The notes under the pieces were generated by a model that worked only from the letters and a program-made list of their open reading frames with translations, made no database searches and had not been told where the DNA came from. A stretch of 6,643 nucleotides of DNA from Propionibacteriaceae bacterium (lineage in GTDB: Bacteria > Actinomycetota > Actinomycetes > Propionibacteriales > Propionibacteriaceae), in NCBI GenBank assembly GCA_030538175.1, contig JAUNUL010000166.1, positions 1 through 6,643 on the forward strand, read 5' to 3'. Both the position numbers and the translations under genes were made by a program. Below, one piece after another: positions 1 through 4,063 of the stretch (position 1 is the first letter of the stretch; each line of letters starts with the position of its first letter).

Positions 1-333
1 CCATGGCACAAGGCTCGCCACCACAAGCGGCGCCTGGTCAGCACCGACTTCGGCGCGCTCGTCGCGTCCCGCCTGGCATCGGAGGGTGTCTGGCGGATCG
101 CTACTGACTGGGCGGATTATGCCGACCACTGCCGCGAAGTCCTGGACGATCATCCCGACCTCGAGAACGTGTACGCCGACACCAGCGGCTGGTCGCCGCG
201 ATTCGCGGCGCGACCGGTGACGAAGTACGAGCGCCGCGGTCTCGACCAGGGCCGTGCGGTGTTCGACTTGACCTATCGCCGGCGTACGGCCGCCGACCCC
301 GACGTGACTGACCCGACCGATGACCGGGACTGA
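1..333 (+). CDS. trmB: tRNA (guanine-N7)-methyltransferase TrmB, C-terminal part (5' end outside window)
   Basis: TrmB transfers a methyl group from S-adenosylmethionine to N7 of G46 in the variable loop of tRNAs, in the cytoplasm. The 110 visible residues begin inside the family's PDPWxKxRHxKRR signature (PWHKARHHKRR at visible residues 1-11, nearly the E. coli wording). They continue with the ATDWADYA block (34-41) and the substrate-binding TKYERRG motif (74-80), the usual end of the enzyme. The SAM-binding Rossmann half lies left of the window. After about residue 95 there is a short acidic tail (DPDVTDPTDDRD) that is not conserved in the family and is encoded by the repeat-like DNA at the gene junction. 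The TGA stop is at 331-333. truA follows immediately and may overlap, so the two are probably co-transcribed. The frame is open from base 1. Identity is very secure; only the missing N-terminus limits it. Confidence 0.95.
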   Translation, partial: PWHKARHHKRRLVSTDFGALVASRLASEGVWRIATDWADYADHCREVLDDHPDLENVYADTSGWSPRFAARPVTKYERRGLDQGRAVFDLTYRRRTAADPDVTDPTDDRD

Positions 334-352
334 TGCGATGTTCGGGACTGAC

Positions 353-356
353 GGAG
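353..356 (+). promoter_or_regulatory. Shine-Dalgarno GGAG deciding the truA start
   Basis: GGAG at 353-356 lies 8 bases before ATG 365. The two earlier in-frame ATGs (320 and 338) have no comparable purine-rich site at normal spacing. This is the main reason for preferring 365. Confidence 0.45.
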
Positions 357-364
357 TGACCGGG

Positions 365-1237
365 ATGACCGGCCCCCAGGACCGGGATGGGCGCGACGGC
401 ACTGCTACGCCCGGGGCCGAGCGGAGGACCACCCGGTGGCGGCTGGGGGTGGCGTACGACGGCACCGATTTCTCCGGCTGGGCGACCCAACCGGGGCTAC
501 GCACCGTCCAGGGCGTCCTCGAGGAGTGGATCCGTCAGGTCCTGCGGCTCACCGAACCCGTGCAGGTCGTCTGCGCGGGCCGCACCGACGCCGGGGTGCA
601 CGCGCGTGGCCAGGTGATCCATGTCGACCTGCCCGACGATGCACCGGTCGAGACCCTCGAACGCCGCCTGCGGCGTGTCCTCCCCCGGGATGTGGTCGTC
701 ACCGATGCCCGCCCCGCACCCAACGGCTTCGATGCCCGCTTCGCCGCGATTTGGCGGCGCTATGTCTATCGACTCAACGACGGCGCCACGGCGATGGACC
801 CCTTGCTCCGCGGTCACGTGGTGAGCGCGCGCCGGCCATTGGACGTGGACCGGATGAACGCGGCGGCACCGGTGCTGATCGGGCTCAAGGACTTCGCCCC
901 CTTCTGTCGCCGTCACGAGGGCGCAACCACGATCCGCACCCTGCTGGACCTGCACGCGGTGCGGGACCACCGGGGAGACATTGCGTACACAGTCCGGGCC
1001 GACGCGTTCTGCCACTCAATGGTGCGCTCGCTGATGGGTGCGATGACCGCGATCGGGTCGGGCAAACGTGACCGGGACTGGCTGGTCGAGGTGATGACGT
1101 CACCGGTGCGCCATCCCGAGGTGGAGGTCATGCCAGCGCGGGGGTTGTGCCTGGAGGAGGTCGGTTATCCTCCCGATGACGAGCTGGCCGCGCGGGTGGT
1201 CCAGGCCCGCTCGAAGCGAGAGGTCGATGAGCTGTGA
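365..1237 (+). CDS. truA: tRNA pseudouridine(38-40) synthase TruA
   Basis: TruA isomerises uridines 38, 39 and 40 in the anticodon arm of many tRNAs to pseudouridine. With the start used here the protein has 290 residues. The conserved domain begins at RWRLGVAYDGTDFSGW. The catalytic aspartate is Asp75, in the CAGRTDAGVHARGQ motif. RRYVYRL follows with the conserved tyrosine that stacks in the active site, then DFAPFC, the FCHSMVRSLMGAM helix and the C-terminal PARGLCLEEVGYP signature. Typical family members have about 250-270 residues; the excess is a non-conserved N-terminus and a short charged C-terminal tail. In-frame ATGs at 320 (overlapping trmB by 14 bases) and 338 are alternatives. 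They would add a low-complexity MTGTDAMFGTDG-type extension encoded by repeats. ATG 365 is preferred because of GGAG at 353-356. The stop overlaps the next gene's start (GTGA), indicating translational coupling. Function is certain, the start is not. Confidence 0.95.
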   Translation: MTGPQDRDGRDGTATPGAERRTTRWRLGVAYDGTDFSGWATQPGLRTVQGVLEEWIRQVLRLTEPVQVVCAGRTDAGVHARGQVIHVDLPDDAPVETLERRLRRVLPRDVVVTDARPAPNGFDARFAAIWRRYVYRLNDGATAMDPLLRGHVVSARRPLDVDRMNAAAPVLIGLKDFAPFCRRHEGATTIRTLLDLHAVRDHRGDIAYTVRADAFCHSMVRSLMGAMTAIGSGKRDRDWLVEVMTSPVRHPEVEVMPARGLCLEEVGYPPDDELAARVVQARSKREVDEL

Positions 1238-1842
1238 GCCACTATTTCCACACCCCGACCGATGACGGCAAACGCCGACGGATCAAGGCGCGCATCTGGG
1301 ATGTCGACTATGAGTTCGAGACCGCGCCCGGAGTGTTCTCCGCCGACGGGCTCGACCTGGCCACGGGCGTCCTGCTGCGGGAAAACTGGCCCCCGGAGAA
1401 CGCGACCCGGCTGCTCGATCTCGGGTGTGGCTGGGGACCCATCGCCGTGGCGCTGGCTGCTGAGTGCCCGGACGCGGTCGTCGACGCGGTCGACACCAAT
1501 GAACTCGCGTTGCAGCTGACCGCAGCGAATGCGCGCACCGCAGGGGTCGAGGACCGTGTCCGCCCCGCCCTGCCCGACGACGTCGACCCCGATCTCGAGT
1601 ACGACGAGATCTGGTCGAACCCCCCGATCCGCATCGGCAAGGAGGCCCTGCACGAACTGCTGCTGACCTGGCTGCCACGACTGAAGGAAGGTGGCGTCGC
1701 GCGGCTGGTCGTCGGTCGCAACCTCGGCGCCGATTCTTTGCAGAAGTGGCTCATCACCCAGGGGTATTCGTGCGAGCGGATGGGCTCCGCAAAGGGTTTT
1801 CGCGTCTTCGAGGTGCGTAGCACCAAACCCATCTCGGCATAA
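1234..1842 (+). CDS. Class I SAM-dependent methyltransferase, RsmC/YbxB type
   Basis: This 202-residue protein is a single Rossmann-fold methyltransferase of the 'methyltransferase small domain' group. Visible features in order are the GVFSADGLDLATGVLL segment (33-48) typical of RsmC-like enzymes, the SAM-binding DLGCGWGP (motif I, 62-69), an acidic residue closing the second strand (VDAVDTNE, 83-90) and the catalytic NPPIR (motif IV, 129-133, followed by IGKEALHELL). The NPP tetrapeptide is typical of enzymes that methylate exocyclic amino groups of nucleobases. Length and layout match Bacillus YbxB and archaeal MJ0882. E. coli RsmC (16S rRNA m2G1207) carries an extra inactive N-terminal copy that is absent here. 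An rRNA guanine-N2 target is therefore the best guess but is inferred. The GTG start lies inside the truA stop (GTGA), with GAGAGG at 1217-1222 as a possible ribosome site, so it is translated as part of the trmB-truA unit. Confidence 0.88.
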   Translation: MSHYFHTPTDDGKRRRIKARIWDVDYEFETAPGVFSADGLDLATGVLLRENWPPENATRLLDLGCGWGPIAVALAAECPDAVVDAVDTNELALQLTAANARTAGVEDRVRPALPDDVDPDLEYDEIWSNPPIRIGKEALHELLLTWLPRLKEGGVARLVVGRNLGADSLQKWLITQGYSCERMGSAKGFRVFEVRSTKPISA

Positions 1843-1939
1843 TCTGCAGCCAGTTGCGGCTGGCGAACGCATGTGCCCTTGTGGCCATGCCCCCATGCCC
1901 ATTGGGATGCAGAAATTGTCGCTCACAGGAACCTAATCA
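1843..1939. other. Intergenic stretch after the methyltransferase; only weak hairpins
   Basis: No coding signal is visible. Two small inverted repeats follow the stop: CAGCC 1847-1851 with GGCTG 1858-1862, and CAT-CCC with GGG-ATG (1894-1909, one bulged G). Neither is followed by a T-run. They may contribute to transcript ending but are not convincing terminators. Confidence 0.3.
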
Positions 1940-1967
1940 TTGACTTGTCGACATCACCGCGTAGGGT
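1940..1967 (+). promoter_or_regulatory. Predicted promoter of the CsbD-family gene
   Basis: TTGACT (1940-1945) matches the -35 consensus at five of six positions. Sixteen bases later TAGGGT (1962-1967) has the TAnnnT form common in high-GC actinobacterial -10 boxes. Transcription would start near 1974, giving a leader of about 35 bases. This looks like a vegetative promoter; I do not see a clear stress-sigma motif. It is supported by position and pattern only. Confidence 0.5.
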
Positions 1968-1998
1968 TTTTTCCAGCGGCAATCCGGCCGCCCAGAGC

Positions 1999-2005
1999 AA
2001 GGAGG
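1999..2005 (+). promoter_or_regulatory. Strong Shine-Dalgarno for the CsbD-family gene
   Basis: AAGGAGG is nearly perfectly complementary to the 16S rRNA tail and lies 4 bases before ATG 2010, fixing the start and suggesting efficient translation. Confidence 0.8.
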
Positions 2006-2009
2006 CTTC

Positions 2010-2192
2010 ATGGGAATCGGTGACAAGATCGGCAACGCTGCCCAGGACGCTGCAGGCAAGGCCAAGGAAGCAGCCGGCAAGGCCACGGACAACGAACGAC
2101 TCGAAGCCGAGGGCAAGGCCGATCAGGCTGGCGCCTCGGTCAAGCAGGCGGGAGAGAACCTCAAGGACGGCGTCAAGGACGTCACCCGCTGA
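2010..2192 (+). CDS. CsbD-family small stress protein
   Basis: This is a 60-residue, highly charged, cysteine-free and tryptophan-free cytoplasmic protein. It begins MGIGDKIGNAAQDAAGKAKE and has the family's repeated G-K-(A)-KE-A-G-K-A pattern (AAGKAKEAAGKATDNERLEAEGKADQ) that forms short amphipathic helices. It ends in KDGVKDVTR. CsbD proteins are abundant and widely conserved but their molecular action is unknown; in Bacillus subtilis csbD is controlled by the general stress factor sigma-B. The length is typical for the family. The gene stands alone, with its own predicted promoter (1940-1967), a near-ideal ribosome site (1999-2005) and a hairpin after the stop (2205-2243), which fits a separately regulated, highly expressed gene. 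Family assignment is secure, physiological role is not. Confidence 0.9.
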   Translation: MGIGDKIGNAAQDAAGKAKEAAGKATDNERLEAEGKADQAGASVKQAGENLKDGVKDVTR

Positions 2193-2204
2193 CCTGCAAT
2201 CCAG

Positions 2205-2243
2205 CGTGCGCCCGGGGACACATAGCCACCCCCTGGGCGCACG
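2205..2243 (+). terminator. GC-rich terminator-like hairpin after the CsbD-family gene
   Basis: CGTGCGCCC (2205-2213) pairs perfectly with GGGCGCACG (2235-2243). Inside it GGGG (2214-2217) can pair with CCCC (2230-2233), leaving a one-base bulge and a 12-base loop. It starts 13 bases after the stop. No T-run follows, as is common for actinobacterial hairpin terminators, so it may act in termination, in 3'-end protection, or both. Confidence 0.65.
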
Positions 2244-2284
2244 TCGCCGGATCCGCAGCCAGCCAGGCACACCTGAACCCGTCC

Positions 2285-2298
2285 TAATAGCACTATTA
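2285..2298. promoter_or_regulatory. AT-rich palindrome, operator-like
   Basis: TAATAG-CA-CTATTA is a perfect 6+6 inverted repeat with a 2-base centre, made almost wholly of A and T in a GC-rich genome. It lies about 40 bases before the predicted -35 box of the secreted-protein gene. The shape is that of a binding site for a dimeric regulator. No regulator gene is present in the window, so the link is inference. Confidence 0.35.
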
Positions 2299-2338
2299 AT
2301 TGAGGGCTCCCGCTCAGCCAGCTTTGCTGGACAACCCC

Positions 2339-2368
2339 TTGCCCACGGTTCATCGATCCAGTTATGTT
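2339..2368 (+). promoter_or_regulatory. Possible promoter of the secreted-protein gene
   Basis: TTGCCC (2339-2344) and TATGTT (2363-2368) are separated by 18 bases; each matches four of six consensus positions. The -10 box sits in a locally AT-rich patch. A start near 2375 would give a leader of about 120 bases carrying the GTCGAC inverted repeat. Confidence 0.35.
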
Positions 2369-2497
2369 TTCTTAAGTGCTCCAATCAGGGGTGCTGTGTG
2401 TCGACTGGGGTCGACGACCGTGGCTGGCCGAGCGTGCCTCCGTCGCACGAGCCGACACCCTCTTCGCACACATTCTGGGGACCAGACCGGGGGAAGA

Positions 2498-3004
2498 ATG
2501 AAGCGAATGATCGCCGCGGGGCTCGGGTGCGCGGTTGCGCTGACGGGACTGACCGCCATGCCCGCACAGGCCGCTGAGCAAACGTTGATCGTGCACGCCG
2601 TGGGCGAAACCTATGAATGTGACGGCCAGACGCTGAATGCAGTCAGCGGGTCCTATCTGATGCGGGAGACTCTCCAAGAGGTCGCCGACGGCTTCACCCG
2701 TGTCACGGGTTCGATCACCATCAATGAAGAAGTCGTATTGGTCAGCGAGCAGACCAGCATCGCCTACACGATGAAGCCCCTGTCGGGCAACAAGGGTGCA
2801 ACGACGTTCGACGTCGTGGTGTCCCACGACGGGCTGCCTCCGGTCGGCACGTTCGACGCGCACTGGCAGTTCAAGGGCGGGAAGGGCGTCGCGACCGTGG
2901 GCACGATGCACACATACAGCGTGTTCAACGCCGATGGCACCCTGGAACGCACCGAACGGGGCAGCTGCAAGACGGTCAAGGGCACCCAGATCTTCTTCCA
3001 GTGA
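2498..3004 (+). CDS. Small secreted protein of unknown function
   Basis: I do not recognise the family of this 168-residue protein. It starts with a classic Sec signal peptide: positively charged MKR, a hydrophobic core (residues 5-20) and an AQA-AE cleavage site after residue 25. The mature part of about 143 residues has no further membrane segment. It is rich in Thr, Val and Gly with alternating polar/hydrophobic stretches (VTGSITINEEVVLVS, TTFDVVVSH) that suggest a beta-sandwich. Two cysteines remain after cleavage (Cys41 and Cys157), near the two ends, and could form one disulfide. The cysteine in the signal peptide (Cys11, context GLGC) comes too early and has a poor lipobox, so a lipoprotein is unlikely. 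ATG 2498 is chosen because it begins the signal peptide and has GGGGGA (2489-2494) before it, although spacing is tight. The frame is open upstream to 2300 but that part is Arg-rich and uninformative. The gene is probably monocistronic, ending at the hairpin 3049-3081. Confidence 0.8.
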   Translation: MKRMIAAGLGCAVALTGLTAMPAQAAEQTLIVHAVGETYECDGQTLNAVSGSYLMRETLQEVADGFTRVTGSITINEEVVLVSEQTSIAYTMKPLSGNKGATTFDVVVSHDGLPPVGTFDAHWQFKGGKGVATVGTMHTYSVFNADGTLERTERGSCKTVKGTQIFFQ

Positions 3005-3048
3005 CCACCTGAGCAAGCTGGGGCCGCATCGGTTCCTCACCCATTTCA

Positions 3049-3081
3049 AAGCGCCGCAGTCACTTCTTGGCTGCGGCGCTT
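3049..3081 (+). terminator. Rho-independent-type terminator of the secreted-protein gene
   Basis: AAGCGCCGCAG (3049-3059) pairs perfectly over 11 bases with CTGCGGCGCTT (3071-3081) around an 11-base loop, followed by the partly T-rich TTCATTGT. It starts 45 bases after the stop and separates this gene from sod. Confidence 0.8.
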
Positions 3082-3105
3082 CATTGTCGGATGAGCCAAA
3101 CGCCC

Positions 3106-3166
3106 ACAGGGGTGGAGCCCCGAGTTAGCGTGGTCGCCCCGTTCGATTCGGGGCAGACGCCCCTGT
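3106..3166. promoter_or_regulatory. G/C-tract region with competing inverted repeats, upstream of sod
   Basis: ACAGGGG (3106-3112) and CCCCTGT (3160-3166) form a perfect 7-base inverted repeat enclosing 47 bases. Between them is CCCCG-TTCGATT-CGGGG (3137-3153). Several alternative pairings exist: GGGG 3109-3112 with CCCC 3118-3121, CCCCGA 3118-3123 with TCGGGG 3148-3153, and GGGC 3151-3154 with GCCC 3159-3162. The right arm ends on the first base of the predicted -35 box. It may be an upstream control region of sod. G/C-tract pairings are frequent by chance in such a genome. Confidence 0.3.
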
Positions 3167-3193
3167 TGTGCCAGGAAAGCGGCTGGATAGACT
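3166..3193 (+). promoter_or_regulatory. Predicted promoter of the superoxide dismutase gene
   Basis: TTGTGC (3166-3171) and TAGACT (3188-3193, in the context GGATAGACT) are spaced by 16 bases. The -10 has the typical actinobacterial TAGnnT form while the -35 matches only in TTG. Transcription would begin near 3200, leaving a leader of about 85 bases. Confidence 0.5.
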
Positions 3194-3205
3194 CGTCGGA
3201 GACCG

Positions 3206-3261
3206 GTTCGCCGCGCCGTGGCATCACCAGCTCGGCCATGCGGAGCGACCGCTCGGCGAAC
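3206..3261 (+). promoter_or_regulatory. Structured 5' leader of sod
   Basis: GTTCGCCG (3206-3213) pairs perfectly with CGGCGAAC (3254-3261). Nested inside, CGTGGC (3217-3222) pairs with GCCATG (3235-3240) including one G-T wobble. The outer stem closes 12 bases before the ribosome site. If transcription starts near 3200 this fold sits entirely in the mRNA leader and could affect translation or stability. It does not match a riboswitch class I can name. Confidence 0.35.
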
Positions 3262-3272
3262 ACCTCAAACCT

Positions 3273-3277
3273 GGAGG
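3273..3277 (+). promoter_or_regulatory. Shine-Dalgarno GGAGG fixing the sod start
   Basis: GGAGG lies 8 bases before ATG 3286, ideal spacing. It rules out the in-frame upstream ATGs such as 3067, whose translation has no resemblance to the family. Confidence 0.85.
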
Positions 3278-3285
3278 AAAACGTA

Positions 3286-3894
3286 ATGACCTACGCACTG
3301 CCTGATCTCGACTACGACTACAACGCACTCGCCCCCCATATCGCGCCCGAGATCATGGAACTCCACCACAGCAAGCACCACGCCACCTATGTGGCCGGCG
3401 CCAACACGGCCGTCGAGAAGCTCGCTGAGATCAGCAAGTCCGGCGATCTCGCCACCATCAACAAGCTCGAGAAGGACCTCGCGTTCAACCTCGGCGGTCA
3501 CATCAACCACTCGGTGTTCTGGAAGAACATGTCTCCGGACGGCGGCGGCGAGGCCACCGGCGATCTGGCTGAGGCCCTCGGCGAGACCTTTGGTGGTTTC
3601 GAGCAGTTCCAGAAGGCCTTCAACGCCAACGCGCTCGGCGTCCAGGGCTCCGGCTGGGGCGTCCTGGCTTATGACACCTTCGGTCAGCGTCTGAACCTGC
3701 TGCAGGTCTTCGACCACCAGGGCAACCTGCCCGCCGGTCAGGTTCCGGTCCTGCTGCTCGACATGTGGGAGCACGCGTTCTATCTGCAGTACAAGAACGT
3801 CAAGCCCGACTTCGTCAGCGCTTGGTGGAATGTCATCAACTGGAACGACGCCAACGAGCGTCTGGCCAACGCGAAGGCCGCCAAGGTCTTCTGA
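3286..3894 (+). CDS. sodA: Superoxide dismutase, Fe/Mn family
   Basis: The enzyme disproportionates superoxide to oxygen and hydrogen peroxide; no signal peptide is seen, so it is presumably cytoplasmic. It has 202 residues, the usual family length. The four metal ligands are His27 (MELHHSKHH), His75 ([10 protein letters not shown]), Asp159 and His163 ([11 protein letters not shown]). Tyr35 matches the gateway tyrosine, and Glu162 with His163 belongs to the dimer-bridging WEHAFY signature. The glycine-type GGHINHS and Gln145 in FDHQGN are the manganese-type arrangement. His144-Gln145 resembles the propionibacterial enzyme known to work with either iron or manganese, so metal use cannot be settled from sequence. 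The start follows a GGAGG site. The gene is monocistronic, between its own promoter and a strong terminator. Codon use is very biased (AAG, GGC, CTC, AAC), as expected for high expression. The symbol sodA is conventional for the Mn/Fe type. Confidence 0.96.
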   Translation: MTYALPDLDYDYNALAPHIAPEIMELHHSKHHATYVAGANTAVEKLAEISKSGDLATINKLEKDLAFNLGGHINHSVFWKNMSPDGGGEATGDLAEALGETFGGFEQFQKAFNANALGVQGSGWGVLAYDTFGQRLNLLQVFDHQGNLPAGQVPVLLLDMWEHAFYLQYKNVKPDFVSAWWNVINWNDANERLANAKAAKVF

Positions 3895-3911
3895 GCCATC
3901 CAAGTCATGTG

Positions 3912-3942
3912 AAGGGGCCGGTCCTGCGGGGCCGGCCCCTTT
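3912..3942 (+). terminator. Terminator after sod, possibly bidirectional
   Basis: AAGGGGCCGG (3912-3921) pairs perfectly with CCGGCCCCTT (3932-3941) around a 10-base loop, followed by TTT within 3940-3942. It begins 17 bases after the sod stop. Because it sits between convergent genes and its left flank begins with AA, it could also stop transcripts arriving from the acetoacetyl-CoA synthetase side. Confidence 0.85.
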
Positions 3943-3961
3943 GCGTTGCCGATCCGACACT

Positions 3962-3984
3962 TGGGCGAGGGCGCTCAACGCCCA
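3962..3984 (-). terminator. Weak hairpin downstream of the acetoacetyl-CoA synthetase gene
   Basis: TGGGCG (3962-3967) pairs with CGCCCA (3979-3984) around 11 bases, about 80 bases past the minus-strand stop. There is no T-run on that strand. It is the only hairpin I see on the near side, so it is a candidate only. Confidence 0.3.
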
Positions 3985-4063
3985 GCGTCACAATGATCTC
4001 CCGCCACGCCGAGGCGCCCAGCCCTTTCACGCCCCACGCCACACATGATCGTCGCCCCCGCCC

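Larger units (their letters stand above)
2244..2497 (+). promoter_or_regulatory. Upstream region of the secreted-protein gene
   Basis: This stretch has no credible gene. It contains, in order, an AT-rich palindrome (2285-2298, listed separately), a small perfect hairpin CCAGC-TTT-GCTGG (2318-2330), a possible promoter (2339-2368, listed separately) and the inverted repeat GTCGAC-TGGG-GTCGAC (2400-2415). The last would lie in the 5' leader if the promoter is right. Local AT content around 2283-2300 and 2361-2376 is clearly above the surroundings. A frame open from ATG 2300 into the gene exists but lacks coding character. Confidence 0.4.

Noticed and set aside
1165..1926. 253-codon minus-strand open frame opposite truA/methyltransferase
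   Set aside because: It overlaps two well-supported genes antisense, with no recognisable domain or ribosome site.
2300..2497. 66-codon N-terminal extension of the secreted protein from ATG 2300
   Set aside because: The extension is Arg-rich, would bury the signal peptide, and covers the likely promoter; ATG 2498 begins a textbook signal sequence.
2498..2572. Lipoprotein signal peptide using Cys11 of the secreted protein
   Set aside because: The lipobox context GLGC is poor, and only about ten residues precede it; an AQA-AE Sec cleavage site follows at the right distance.
1873..2577. 234-codon plus-strand frame spanning the CsbD gene and following intergenic region
   Set aside because: It runs through a promoter, a recognised gene in another frame and a terminator; its Arg/Ser/Pro-rich translation has no family likeness.
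3089..3166. Possible tRNA gene around the T-arm-like hairpin
   Set aside because: The bases at acceptor positions do not pair, six extra bases sit between the T-arm and the 7-base outer pairing, and no D or anticodon arm forms.
3067..3285. 73-codon N-terminal extension of superoxide dismutase
   Set aside because: It crosses the preceding terminator and the sod promoter; the family starts at the ATG after GGAGG.
3265..3978. 237-codon minus-strand open frame opposite sod
   Set aside because: It is a shadow of the strongly biased sod codons (Leu/Val/Glu-rich antisense translation) and crosses the sod terminator.
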